Of a stretch of DNA of 64,000 nucleotides, positions 23,075 to 34,609 are shown in pieces (position 1 is the stretch's first letter; every line of letters begins with the position of its first letter). The notes under the pieces were generated by a model, which searched no databases, was not told the origin of the DNA, and was given only the letters and a program-made list of their open reading frames with translations. The position numbers were made by a program, and so were the translations under genes. The stretch spans positions 18,329,449 to 18,393,448 of the forward strand of contig NW_026622930.1 in NCBI RefSeq assembly GCF_023065955.2, read 5' to 3'. Source of the DNA: Ursus arctos. Its lineage: Eukaryota; Chordata; Mammalia; Carnivora; Ursidae.

Positions 23075-25640
23075 ACCTGAAAAATCAACGTGCTAACAAA
23101 TTACAACTTCAGAAATTTTCCTTCAGCACTTCAAGCTTTTAGCCTGCTGTGTAGTAAGTACACATCCTACCTGTCACTTCAGGAAACTGAGGTTTGCATG
23201 AGCAAAGAGACTAGAATATTTGATCTCCTGGGTCTTACCTGCTTAACAGTCTTTCATCGTCATTCCTCCACAAAGAGGCAGAGCACAAATTGACGGACTG
23301 TTGACAACGCCATAGATGTGTTGTTTCCTTAGCTCTGATAACCTATATACCCAGAGAAATTATATCATCTTGAAAACTTTGTTTGTATAATTGGCAGATG
23401 GAGCACTTAAGTAATTTGCCACCAACCTTTCTAGAATTTGATAGACATTCAGGGTCCTGAGGTTATCTTACAGAAGCAAGCAACATCATTTGACTTTTAA
23501 AAAATTCATAGTAGTCTCGGAGAGCCTCATTGCATGATTATTCTTTTAATATTGTTGACACAATTTTTATTATCAACAGCAAAGCCCATTCTGAAATAAA
23601 ATTGCTTCCCATGGGCCAGGCACTCTAATGGATGGTGCCTAATTATTTTAATAAAGTATGAATATAAGTTTGAACTCTCTTCTTTTTCTCTTTGTTTTTC
23701 CTGTACATTTTTGCAGAGGAAAAATAATTTAAAAGTTCTACCCTGTAGATATAATATCTACCATGGTACTATAAACCTATTTGTTCGTAATGTTTTCTCT
23801 GCAAAAATACCAAAGGGTTTTATTTATATTTCTCTAGCTCTTCTTCTCCTTTTTTTTTTTTTTTTTTAATATTCTGAACTTAATTAGAATCACTCTGGTG
23901 TGCATGCGTCCCTGGGGCCTTGCTGCCCAAAAGAGACTGTGTACTCTTTCCTTTTCCCAGAAGGTCAATGCCATTTTGTCTCTTCTCAACACGCTAGCCA
24001 GTGATCTAGAGAATAAATCCACCATATTCAAGCGAGTCCTGGAGACTTAAAACCATGAGTCTTGATGAAGAAAGCAAAAATGATTCTAAATACCGAGGAA
24101 TCTATGCCAGCTCAGCAGCTTTTAAGGAAATCCAGAAATATTTGTGTAGTGCACAGAGCTGAAAGGACATGCGGATCTAGTTTTGCTATTGCAAACAAAC
24201 CCAGCCCGCAGAAAAGTGCTAGCTTAGTCTTATTTCTTGACCTGGAAGATAAAGTATTATGATAACTTTTCTCCACATGTTTAGATTTATGGGAATTTAA
24301 CATTTTTTTCTTTAATAACTAAACACAGGATTGGGAGAATACATTAAAAAAGAAAGAGAAACATTAATTCAAATATATATAGGTTTAGATTTTATATAGA
24401 TGACGTATTTTGATAAACCATTTATGTTTTTGCTTTTTGTTTCTCTTTTTTATACTCATTTATAGACATACTCTCATATATATATATACACAAATATGTT
24501 ATAGATACACATATATTTGTATATGTATATATGTTTACTATGTTTATATGGGTATACGTATGTATGTGTGTGTGTGCACGTAAAACAGAGAGACAAATAC
24601 AAAGTAAGCGGACATACGTGCATGCTTACACATGCACACGCACAGAGTAGTTGGTCAGTATACCTCTACATAAAACTGGCAGAGACTGAAGTCGAAAATA
24701 ATTTATTACTGATTAAGTTCCTCAGAATGTGGAATCTTGCAATCTCTGAGATACGAAGTCACTAGTAGTCAGGTCAGGTTTTTTTTCTCTGCCATGGGCT
24801 TTCAAAAATAATAGCTCTATTGCATGCATCATAAAGGACTGACATACTAGAACTCTAACCTGTAAATGAGATGGTTGTTACTATATAACTTAACATGTCT
24901 TTCACAGCTTTAGAATTTTATTGTTGTTCTTGGACATGGTGCTTCAGGAAGCAAGAGACTGTTGTTTTTTGGTGATACAGATAAATATATAGATATAGAT
25001 GTACACGCAGATACAGATATACATACAGATAGTAATTTTCACTAGCAAAAGAATAAAGTATCTTATAAAATTATTTCAAATTCTACCATTATTTTTTTAA
25101 ATATTCTAGCCCAAGGGAGTAAAGACTAAAGATGAATTTGGTTTTCATCCTTCTTAATATAGCTGGAATATATTAAATTTTAAGCAGAATGGTATACAAC
25201 AGCTTCCTTATGAAAATTGAAGAGATTGGTTAAAAGACACTTCTGATAGGTCCACAGTGAGAATCTCCCTGAGAATCTGGCCTTTACATGCTTCCAGGAC
25301 CTACTCAGGATGAAATTCCCCCGCATCTCCCACCACATTACTATGAAACAATGCACTCCAGAGCGCTTGATAAGTCATTTAAGTGCTCTAATATCTGCAG
25401 TATCAGCCCTATTGTTATAGACTTCTATCTAATCTTTACAGTAATTAAAACCCCTTCCTCCTTTTCGGGGGGGGGGGAGTTCATTCAATCCTAGGTAAAC
25501 ATTCATCGATTACTCTCGCCTGCTGTGATATTTTCATTTTCTGAATTTCAATCGTACTCGCCGCCTATCATCCTTAGAGCCTTATTAATAGACTTTTTGT
25601 GTTGTTCCATATGGGAAATACCTTAATCTGCTGAGGAACC
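23075..25640. other. Unique AT-rich sequence, no gene seen
   Basis: Includes a 17-T run near 23852 and TA/TG-rich low-complexity DNA at 24475-24580 (acatatatttgtatatg and similar). Open frames of 60-82 codons do not resemble known proteins. Confidence 0.45.
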
Positions 25641-25654
25641 CCTTCCTCCAAATG

Positions 25655-25702
25655 TGGCACTTAGTGTACGGTAGACCTCTAATATATATTCCTTGAAGAA
25701 AT
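25655..25702 (+). repeat. Possible L2 3'-tail fragment
   Basis: gtggcacttagtgtacggtagacctctaatatatattccttgaagaaatga resembles the L2 end (gcacatagtaggcgctcaataaatatttgttgaatgaatga). Short and diverged. Confidence 0.4.
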
Positions 25703-25789
25703 GAGCCTTTCATGGTCAAGCTCAAATATTCAATCTTTCCCGATTCCCCCAGGCAGTCAGTTGCTCACATCTGTCTTTACATAATGTGT

Positions 25790-26690
25790 TGTAAATCAGT
25801 CATTTGACACAATTTTTTGAACAGCTTCTCTGTGCCAGGCATAGTTGGAATATTGGCAGTAGGGAAGTAAACATGATAAATCTGCCCTTGCAGAACTTAA
25901 ATTATTTCTACTAGGGAAATGTAGATAACAACAACAACAACAAAAACCTTCAAAAAGTAAGCTAATTAATTTTAGGCAGTAATGATGTTAAGAAAATGAT
26001 GAAATAGGTTATGGGATAGAGCTTGACTGCATTGGACTATGAATTACTTTAGTTGTATATTTATCCCTTTCTGAGGAGCCCATATATGAGTCAAATCAGG
26101 ATGGATGAATGAGAAATAGTCATGTGTAAACCTATGAAAAGTTATATGCAGGAAAAGCAAAGTACACTGATCTTCCCTGAAACAAGAAAAGGCTTGATTA
26201 GATAGAGAGGGCAATTGTGGCTGGACCATGAACTTTGTATAAGGAGAGAAATAAAGGTGGAGACCTAGTAATCGAGTCTTGCGGAACCTGTGGTACAACG
26301 TAAGGATTTGGAATCTTACACTGATCACAATGGAAAGTCAGTGGAATGTGTTAAAAAGGGAGTTACCTAGTATCTTTTACTTTTTGAAATACCATTATTG
26401 TTTTTGTTGTAGTAGCAATAAGATTAAGCAAGACAGACCAGTTGGATGGCTGTTGTAGTAATCTTGGCAGGGGAACAATGGAGACATGGAATGGGGTGGT
26501 CACCAGGGTGAGATGAGAAGTGATCATATTTATAATATATTTTAAAGGTAAGGCCAAAGGCTTTGCCTTGAACTGGAATCAGAGGTAGAGGGAAAGAAAA
26601 GGACTCTTTTCACCTAGTTTCTGGTGGTGACGTTAAATGAGGCAGAGGAAATCGGAAATAAGCAGGTTTCGGAGGGTGAATAGAGGGACA
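25790..26690 (-). repeat. Long L2 LINE fragment, antisense
   Basis: Matches antisense L2 over about 900 bases: gaacagcttctctgtgccagg, aaatctgcccttgcagaac, aagagagggcaattgtggctgg, atggaaagtcagtggaatg, agaccagttggatggctg, ttgtagtaatcttggcagg and atggggtggtcaccag. All landmarks are in order. Two minus-strand open frames (94 and 64 codons) lie inside. They are within the L2 3' region and have no recognised domain. Confidence 0.75.
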
Positions 26691-26699
26691 TTTCACAAG

Positions 26700-27725
26700 A
26701 GTTTGGAACCACATTACTTTGGAATCATCAACACAATAAAGTGAGCTCCTTATGGGCAAAGGCCAGACTAATTTTACCTTGATAAAGAAGGTATGTGTTT
26801 TAAAGTCTAAGCTTTGAATTGTCTTTCAATTCTGTTTCCTACACCATGTAGTTTCTAAAAAATACAGATAATGTTAGCTCCTGAAAGCTGTTGGCCTTAG
26901 GAACTTAAAAAGCAAATGTTTGGAAAGCACCAAGATCAGTGCCTGTCACGTAGTAGGGATTTAAAAATAACACTGATCTTCTCTTCGTATTTTAGCAGCT
27001 AGCATAGTGTCTTTCGTGTAATAGATGCCTTTTCCATCATATAATTATAGAAATATAGATACTGACACATTTATTAAATTATGAAGATTATCATGTGATT
27101 GAATCACCTGTTTTTTTTCCTCCTTGTAGGTTTAACACTCATCACCTTTATGTGTATTTGTTGTGCTAATTCCTGGAAAGGCACCACAATGTACTGGGTT
27201 AGAAAGATTATATATCCAAAGTAACCCTTATATGTAGTCCATGAGCCTTAAAAGTCTGTTTTTCCTGCCTCACAAATGCCTAAATGCCTTAAACCTATGG
27301 TTTTCCTTTTATTATTTCCCCACTGATAAGACATAGAAAAAGGAGCAACAAAAGGAGAGTGTCATGAATACTGTCCAGACTATCTTCTTAGTATGCGTCA
27401 TGTTTGGAAAGACCATGCAGGGCTTCAGGGAGACAGTTGGCTGATGAGTTCAGGAAGGACGTAATTTCACTATCAGTTGAGCTTCCCGAGTTGTTATACA
27501 TAATACATACCAAAAGAAATGACATTCCCAAGCTGTTACACATGCTGTCTATGGTTAAACCTGAATTAAAGGTGATTTGGATGAATTTTAAGGACTGTGG
27601 GGTCACCAGACTGAGATGAGAGAGTGAGGAGTTAACAACAGGGTAGCAGAGATTCCTTGAAGTCTAAAGGCCATTTGCTGCGATTGGGGCAATACCGGAA
27701 ACAGCACTGAAGCCAAGTCACACAG
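26700..27725. other. Mostly unique sequence, weak MIR-like tail
   Basis: Positions 26880-26975 (gaacttaaaaagcaaatg, gaaagcaccaagatcagtgcctgtcacgtagtaggg) resemble the 3' half of MIR. A pyrimidine run ending cctccttgtag at 27129 looks like a splice acceptor by chance. Overlapping open frames on both strands near 27388-27619 (about 71 codons each) are unrecognised. Confidence 0.4.
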
Positions 27726-27728
27726 TTC

Positions 27729-28176
27729 TGTTGGATGGTGGTCCCAAAAGATGCATTCAAGCCCTAACTGGTGGTACCTGTGAATGCAATTGTATTTGGA
27801 AATAGGATTTTTACAGAGGTAATCAAGTTGAGATGAGGTCACACTGGATTAGGGTAGGCCCTAATCCAATGACCACTGACTTTATAAAAAGAGGGACACT
27901 TAGAAACAGAGATAGAAGACACACAGAAGAAGGCCACATGACGGCAAAGACAGAATGATGCATCTTCAAGCCAAGGAACACCAATGATTGTTGGCCACCA
28001 CCCAAAGTGGGAAGAGCAAAGAAAGATTCTCCCACAAACTGTCATAGTAACTGTGATCCTGGTGAGACCTTAATTTCAGAGCATACCCTCCAGGACTGTG
28101 AGAAACTACATTTCTGTTGTTTTAAACCATGGAGTTTATGGTCTTTTGTTACGGGAGCCCAAGAAACTAATACACA
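27729..28176 (+). repeat. MLT1-type MaLR LTR, sense
   Basis: Clear landmarks in order: tggtacctgtgaatgcaatt, atttggaaataggatttttac, gaggtaatcaagttgagatgagg, gattagggtaggccctaatcc, aagccaaggaacaccaatg, ctccaggactgtgagaaac, atttctgttgttttaaac and ttttgttacgggagccc, ending aagaaactaatacaca. It starts with TG and ends with CA, the length (448) is near full for MLT1, and it is a solo LTR. Confidence 0.9.
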
Positions 28177-28263
28177 TAGCTTTGAAGAATTGCTGCACAT
28201 GATAAGTCAGGCATTGTCAAGATATTTACGGTTTCATTATGGATACATTTAAACAACTAGATA

Positions 28264-28279
28264 GGTGAATGGATGGATG

Positions 28280-28314
<35 letters not shown>

Positions 28315-28519
28315 GATAGATGATAGATATATAGATAGATGATAGATAGATGATATAGATAGATGATAGATAGATAGATGATAGATGATGATAGATAGAT
28401 GATATAGATAGATAGATAGATGATAGATAGATAGATAGATAGATAGATAACAGATAGATAGATAGACAATAGATAGGTAGATAGATGATAGATGATATAG
28501 ATAGATAGATGTTAGATGT

Positions 28520-28566
<47 letters not shown>
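28264..28566 (+). repeat. Complex GATA/GATG tetranucleotide array, about 300 bases
   Basis: Starts with GGAT units and then runs of (GATA)n broken by GATGATA, GATATA, ACAGATA and GTTAGAT variants, with a pure block of about 15 GATA units at 28519-28566. The serine/tyrosine/leucine-rich frames on the minus strand are translations of the repeat. Confidence 0.97.
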
Positions 28567-28567
<1 letters not shown>

Positions 28568-28587
28568 ACAGAGACTTAATGCATGCT

Positions 28588-29063
28588 GTAGCCCCCCACC
28601 CTCCATTCTCACTTTCCACAGTTTTAGCTACCCATGGTCAAATGGGGGCTGAAAACAGATGATCCTCCTTCCGATGTACAGTCAGAAGGCCCAAAACGGC
28701 CTCACGCTACATCACAATGCCTACGTCAGTCATCTCACTTCATCTTACCATGTAGGCATTTTACCATCTCACATCATCACAAGGAGAAGAAGGGTGAGTG
28801 TAGTACAATAATATATTTGAGAAAGAAAGACCTCATTTGCATAACTTTTATTACAATATATTGTTATGGTTGTTCTATTTCATTATGTTATTGCTATTAA
28901 TCTTTTATTGTGCCTAATCTATAGATTAAACTTTATCATAGGTGTATATGTATAGGAAAAAAAACACCATAGCATAGATAAGGTTCGTTGCTATCTGTGG
29001 TTTCAGGCTTCCACCTCGGTGGTCTTGGAATATATCCCTCATAGATAAAAGGGGATCGTTGTA
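28588..29063 (+). mobile_element. Tigger-type DNA transposon, non-autonomous
   Basis: The 5' end has cactttccacagttttagctaccc, and the interior has gtagtacaataatatatttgag, cttttattacaatatattg, attgtgcctaatctatag and aaactttatcataggtg. The 3' end has cggtttcaggcttccacctc-type and ggtcttggaatatatccctc blocks, then gataaaaggggatcgttgta. The two ends are rough inverted copies. It belongs to the pogo/Tc1-mariner superfamily, is about 475 bases long, and has no transposase. Confidence 0.8.
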
Positions 29064-29069
29064 TATAAA

Positions 29070-30030
29070 ATATAGTATAAGGCATTATGACACCCATCCA
29101 TGCTGTGTTTTATTATTTTGTTGTTCAAGTTCTTTGGGGAAGCAGATGCCTGATGGGGTTAAATGTGCAAGAATGGTATTAGGAGAAATGCCTGTGAAAG
29201 AAAATGGAGAGAGAGCCAGAAAAGCTGGGAGAGCCATCAGACCATGCTGCAGGTCTGACCCTGAGTGAAAAAGAGAGGAAAGGAAGGAGGGTGTGTTAGA
29301 ACTTTCTTAAGCTACTGTACAGTTTAAGGAAAGTCCAGAAGTCAGGGAGTCTTCAAGTTGAAGTGCCCTGGAAGAATTTTTCATCTTCCAGGCATGTTTC
29401 TGTCTCTACCACATTTGGTCATTGGCTGGGAATAGTCCACAAGAAGCATAATTTCAATGCAAACACAGTGATAAACTTTATGTCATAGCCACGGGGACTG
29501 TCAATTACTCACTGAAGTTGAGATCTGAGAGTTGTATACTCATGGTTCCTTAGGGAGTGTAACGATAGGGATGGGGTGGAGGGCTCTTAGTCTTACTTTT
29601 CCATACCTGGCTGCTCTTCTGCGCTTGTCATTTGCATGAAATTATTTTTCAGATTTCTAAACCATCTTTAATTTGTCCAGATAGAAGGGCTAGGGATGGC
29701 GGAAAGAGAGTGAGAGGGAAGTGAAAGTTTCAGGCTATTAATTGGAGTCTATTTACGCGTGAAAGCTGCTTAATACATAAGGTAGGGCTATTCTTCATTT
29801 TGGAAAAGAGAGACCCCTTGATCTCCTATCCAGTGTTGTAGAGGTGTAGGCACAATTCCAACCCTCTCTTAGTCCTGTCTACTGAAGGAAACGCAGTCTG
29901 TGTGTTGGGAGTGCACTTTTCCAGACCTTAACAATGTCAGTCTTCCCATTTTTCCTTTCTGTTCAAATTTTGCTTTTCTCTGGGCAGGTTAACATTATTC
30001 AAACATCAGTATTCATACTATCTTCCATGA
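29070..30030. other. Unassigned sequence, possibly an old repeat at 29100-29300
   Basis: gggaagcagatgcctgatgg, gaatggtattaggagaaatgcctg and gggagagccatcagaccatg have the feel of a decayed LTR or MER repeat but could not be placed. The remainder appears unique. Confidence 0.35.
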
Positions 30031-30034
30031 CATC

Positions 30035-30225
30035 CTTCAGGTGGTCTTATTTCAGGTCAGTGAACATTTCCTGCAGACCTGACATGTGCTAGGCACTGGA
30101 CTAACATGGACTGATTTCATGGATAAAATATGTGGTCCCTGCTTTGAAGAAGTTTGCAGAGAAGAGGGAGACACTGAAGCCCAGCAATGTCAGTGCAATG
30201 TGACAAGCATTGTGTTAAAAGTAGT
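30035..30225 (-). repeat. L2 LINE fragment (antisense)
   Basis: cagtgaacatttcctgcag, acatgtgctaggcactggac, gtggtccctgctttgaagaag and aagtttgcagagaagaggg follow the reverse L2 3' end order. Confidence 0.6.
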
Positions 30226-30344
30226 TCCAGGTGTGTTTGAACCCAAAGATGAGCAATCAAATCAGCCAAGGTGGAGGGCTTGGTTATCATAGAACGTTCC
30301 CTAGTACACTGAAGCTGGCAAATCATATAGTTTCGTCAATCATG

Positions 30345-30640
30345 ATTTACCTGATGAGATTCTTCAGTTCAAATCCCACAGCCACCCAGCAAGTGATTCG
30401 AGTGTCTAAGCTATTGTTAATTATTTAGTGCTACAAACTTTTAAATAAAAAGTAACCCTTGTTTAATATGATGCCCCAAAGAGCCCAGCACATTTAAAGG
30501 TTAACAAATATCATATCCATATTCAAGCAATGTATAGAAGGAGCTCAAGATGAAAAAATATTAAATTGTAGAGCAGGAGCACAATTAAAACATGGATTAT
30601 GCTCCAAAGTTTGCTCCTAATATAAATAGTTTGGAGTGCA
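30345..30640 (-). repeat. Possible MIR fragments (antisense)
   Basis: gttcaaatcccacagccaccc near 30366, then catttaaaggttaacaaatatc and gagcaggagcacaattaaaac. Very diverged, and the element boundaries are uncertain. Confidence 0.35.
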
Positions 30641-30764
30641 TAATACAATTTCCCATAGAATACAAAGCTATATATTACCAGGCTAGTCCATGAAAGTCTA
30701 ATTAGCTTATAATGTGGCTAGTATATTATATATTTATCATGAAAATCATTAAAATCATATTATT

Positions 30765-31100
30765 CACCAAAAAGTGGAAAGATTAAATATCCAATAATGG
30801 TGGCTTAATAAAATAAATTTTGTTTTAGCTAATTAGCTGTATAATGGAATGTTATAAAGCCATTGATGATTACCCTGCAGAAGAATATTTTCAAACCTTA
30901 TGAGTTTTCTGATTTAAAGCATTCAGTAACGCAGAAATGTAAAAAGGCAAAATACGGAAGTTTCTTACCATTCCACTTTCAAGAGCCATCCTGTGTTAAT
31001 AGTTGAGGATGCGTTCCAGACTTTTAAAAGAAAATTATTAATATAAATAGAAAAAACCCTATAATGGTATATTATTATTAAAATACGATTTATTAATTTT
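30765..31100 (+). repeat. Possible old L1 3'-region fragment (sense)
   Basis: gattaaatatccaataatggtggcttaataaaataa, then aatggaatgttataaagccattgatg, resembles the old L1 block with ccaacaatagaggattggttaaataaa and caatggaatactatgcagcc. High divergence. Confidence 0.45.
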
Positions 31101-31199
31101 TTAAAAACACTTAGAACTAATACAAAAATCTTTTAATAGTATTTAAAGAATAGAAAATTTTTATTTTTTACTTTTCTGAATTTAATTTCTGTATTTATT

Positions 31200-31545
31200 T
31201 GTGACTTCCCGAAATTTCATTATTTCCAACTTCCTTTTCTTCAAGAGTTGGGTTAAATGTCACTTTTCAGAGAAACCCTACTTGAACAATCCTTATCAAA
31301 AATAACTATGCTATTCCTTCCACCATGTTCTACCATGGAGACTCATTATCCCCTTATCATGCTATATTTTTCCTCATAGCACTTATCATTACCTGGCATA
31401 TTGCATATCTATTTAATGACTCTTATTGTTCTAGAAAGTTCATTCCATGAAGACAGAGGCTAGTTTGGTTACTGCTTTATTTCTAGCAACCTAGACAAAG
31501 TGCCTGGAATGTAGAAGGCATGCAATAAATATTGTTGAAAGAATT
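31200..31545 (+). repeat. L2 LINE 3' end (sense)
   Basis: caagagttgggttaaatgtcac, gagaaaccctacttgaac, ccccttatcatgctatatttttcctcatagcacttatcattacctgg, aagttcattccatgaagacagagg, gtgcctggaatgtagaagg, and catgcaataaatattgttgaaagaa. This is the complete 3' end layout of L2. Confidence 0.85.
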
Positions 31546-31549
31546 CTTC

Positions 31550-32035
31550 AATGTAAACAAATTACTACGTAATCAGAAAATACTGTATTTTCAAGTCTGT
31601 ATTTAAAATAAGCATGCTACTTTAACTTTATTGAAACAGAAAAAAATACATACACTTGGGGAAAATATACCTTATGGATATTAGAAGCTGGTAGTTGAAG
31701 AAAAAAGTTTTTAATTAGGGACAGAAATCAAGATAGAGATGTTTCTTCAGATTCTGATGTGGTCTTTTGAATTAGTTCAATACTTCCTGGATGGTGGATA
31801 CTAAATCTGTTTACTGACCTTCAAAAATGCCCCCCACAGGCCATCAGTCTGTTATTAGGACAATTCCTATGCATAATAGTTATGATGATATATTTTTGGC
31901 TCAAAAATGAAACAAATCACAACAGTAATTGAAGAGAAGACGAGAAAAGGAGAGGGAACGAGAGGCTTTCAAGAAGTTTCTGGGCAAGCTTCCGATGACC
32001 TGTAGTAACCAAAAGAATCATTCAGGATATGCTAC
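31550..32035. other. Unique sequence, no gene seen
   Basis: AT-rich, with no recognised repeat. Purine-rich near 31930-31965. Confidence 0.45.
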
Positions 32036-32039
32036 GTTA

Positions 32040-32440
32040 GATAGAGATAACAAGCAATACTAATACGCCAAGAAAGGTTTATTTTTCACTCATGCCACGT
32101 GCATCAAAGTCAGTGGCACATTTTCTTTGTCCATGCTGCAGGACCCAGGCGGAAAAGTCTGTTTTGTCCCTGCAGAAGGAGAAGAAAAGGAAGCCTTTGT
32201 AGATAGCAAAGTCTGCACTGATCTTTAAAGCTCTTTTCCGTAGGTGACATGAGACAGCTTCCACGTATATTGCCTTTGCCAATGCCAGACGCATGGTCAA
32301 GAACAAATCTCATCCAGGAGGAAAGGGCAATCTCATCAGATGCCCAGAAAGCGAGTGAGAATCAACTATTTGTAGATTGTTTTCATGACTGCACAGCAAG
32401 AAAGGGGGAATGGAGCTTCCACGTGAGAAAGCACATACGT
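32040..32440 (-). repeat. Old interspersed repeat, same family as 7160-7535
   Basis: gagataacaagcaatactaatac, aagaaaggtttatttttcactcatgccacgtgcatc, ccatgctgcaggacccaggc and agatgcccagaaagcgag correspond to the same family layout. Family name not assigned. Overlapping open frames on both strands (64-75 codons) are incidental. Confidence 0.5.
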
Positions 32441-32444
32441 TAGA

Positions 32445-33725
32445 GGAAAAGAAGAGTACATCATTTCCCAGTCAAGTTTGGAGCCCATACAACTTACATA
32501 TGCCTCCTCAAATCAGGCAATGCATGAAGAATAGTAAATATTGTCTTGGTGGTGTTTAATTTTATATTTGTGTATTTCCCGTTTCAGACCAATCCTATTC
32601 ACACCTGTATACAAGATGATGATGCATGAATAAATATAATTAGAGTTCAAATAATAATAGTATCCGTGTCTCCAGTCATAGATTAGAAGCAGAATGAGAC
32701 CAATGTGTCCTCTTGATTTTAAGCACTTTGCATCTTTAATAACTGAAAAGACTACAAGGCATCAAAATGTACAACGTGCTACACTTAATGGTGAGTCGAG
32801 CTTAAAAAGGTTATTTAGATTAATTTGATTTCAAAATTCATTTATTACTATTTTCAAGTAATTTGCCTATTGTTATCTAAATCTAGCACCCATTAGTCTA
32901 GAAACCCACGTAGAACTTCTCTGATTTCTGTGATTCTTAGTTGCCAACATTAGCCCTCTCTTTCCATTTTCCCTTTTATTGTAATTTGCTAATACATCAG
33001 TTTGGTCCCTCTGGATATGAATACAATGCAGCTTTTAACTCTGTTTATGGGATACAGGAACACACATCCTGCCAAGTGATTTCACATTGAGCTACAAATT
33101 ACTATCACGAGTCATTATTTCCATTTTGTTCTCCTTGTGTGCATGGAATTAGTGTGAAGATCCCATTAGCGACAGTGCCATTATAGGCAGCATATTTTTT
33201 TAAAGACAAAATCAAACCAAACAATTTTCATAATGCCCAGGCATAAACGAATATGAAAGACAAAACCTTTAGAGGTCATTTTTATCATGAAAAATAAATA
33301 ATATCTAGAAACACAGTGGGGTTTTTTTGATATGGGTGTTTTTCTAAACTTCCGTAGCTGGAGAAATACAGAATCATAGAATCAAAAATTGATAGTAAAT
33401 TTTTAAAAGGACTAAAAAGAATTTTTAATGTGTGGTCTATTTGCCTCTGGTGAACTTAACTGTCACTTCCTTTCTCTCTCCTAAGCTAAGGGAGTTATTT
33501 TTAGTTGGATGGCCATATGACTTTAGTTCTTTTGAATTAAGTTAAATTATTATTATTATTGGTATTCAGGAAAAGAACAAGATCATCAAACAGTATAGAT
33601 TTCCAATGCTCTCTTCCTGTTTATTTGAAATGTGTGAAGTAATGCACTGAACTGAGCTGAATCTAGGTCTAAAAGGTGGTTACCGTACAGCTTTCTGGTC
33701 CCAGAAGAACTTCCCTTAATGAGTC
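32445..33725. other. Unique sequence, possible conserved patch at 33040-33195
   Basis: No gene or repeat seen. Around 33040-33195 (ctgccaagtgatttcacattg, attactatcacgagtcatt, cattagcgacagtgccatt) the sequence has balanced composition and no repeat signature. Confidence 0.45.
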
Positions 33726-33737
33726 AGCTCATTTAGC

Positions 33738-34095
33738 AGATAGAGTCCACAAGTGGTTACTGAGCACCTAACACATACCCAGGCTTTTCCAAGAGGGACC
33801 TAACCCCCCACCTCGGTTGGTAGGAGCTGATATGCCAGTGGGGCAGACAGACCACCCACAAAATAGACAGTAAGAGCAGGAACCCCGTAAGAAAGGAAGA
33901 TGTGCTGTCCAGTGATAAGGGAAGGTGATGCAGTGACAATTTTAAAGCGAGGACATCATAGTGCACGGCAATTGAAAAACGAGCTGAAAATGGAAAGTCT
34001 GAGTCATAGGTGTTTCTGAGGCACAGGCCGGGCAGGAAGGAAGAACAGTTCTTACAAGGCCCTGAAATGACAATGTATTGTGTGGGTTCTATTTA
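33738..34095 (-). repeat. L2 LINE fragment (antisense)
   Basis: ttactgagcacctaacacatacccagg, ggtaggagctgatatgccagtggggcagacagacc, aaatagacagtaagagcagg, aaggtgatgcagtgac, and tctgaggcacaggccgg follow antisense L2. The C-run cctaacccccc interrupts it. Confidence 0.6.
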
Positions 34096-34099
34096 GAGC

Positions 34100-34420
34100 C
34101 GGGAGGCCCACTGGGGCTGGGGCAGAGAAAGTGTGGGGGAGGCTAATGGGAGATGAACTACGTGCCCCCCTGTAAGTTTATTTCCTCCAGCATCCTGACA
34201 ACTTATTTTGAAAATTGGGCAGAAAAAAATAACAACAAAATAAACAACAACAAAATAATGCTGCTTTCAGACCGCGAAACTTGTTTTCACAAGTGAGACA
34301 CGCTGTACCTTTTGCAAGAGTTTCCACCGAGAGCCTTCAATACTTAGGCGCCGTGCTTGTAGTGAAACACACAGGAATTCATGTGTTAGAGGTGTCCGGG
34401 ACGAGGTGAGGATGAGAAGG
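34100..34420. other. Unique sequence with a few CpGs
   Basis: Contains an aacaacaaaataaacaacaac patch at 34231-34255 and several CpGs near 34270-34405, far too few for an island. Confidence 0.4.
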
Positions 34421-34424
34421 ATAG

Positions 34425-34605
34425 CAATCTATTGTGCACTATTGTGTACATAAGGTAGATTTTTTTAAAAAAATGAGTTTTGCCACTGAGAAAACACAAA
34501 CTCAGAGATTTAGTGACTTTTCTAAATGTATACTGACAACTAGCACATCTGAGCTGGAACAGTCACCCAAATCTATCTGTCTCTAAACCTTGTCTGACAC
34601 TTTCC
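34425..34605 (-). repeat. MIR SINE (antisense)
   Basis: caatctattgtgcactattgtg, gagttttgccactgagaaaacacaaactcagagatttagtg, acttttctaaatg, ctagcacatctgagctgg and cacccaaatctatctg match the reverse MIR order. Confidence 0.65.
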
Positions 34606-34609
34606 AGTT

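Noticed and set aside
27105..27135. Splice acceptor candidate (pyrimidine run then ccttgtag)
   Set aside because: No open, conserved exon follows and no donor is evident nearby; common by chance in AT/T-rich DNA.
28264..28566. CRISPR-like repeat spacing
   Set aside because: Tetranucleotide units without spacers; a eukaryotic microsatellite, not an array.
28226..28612. 128-codon minus-strand frame rich in Ser-Ile-Tyr-Leu
   Set aside because: It is the translation of the GATA array; the other minus frame at 28257-28469 has the same cause.
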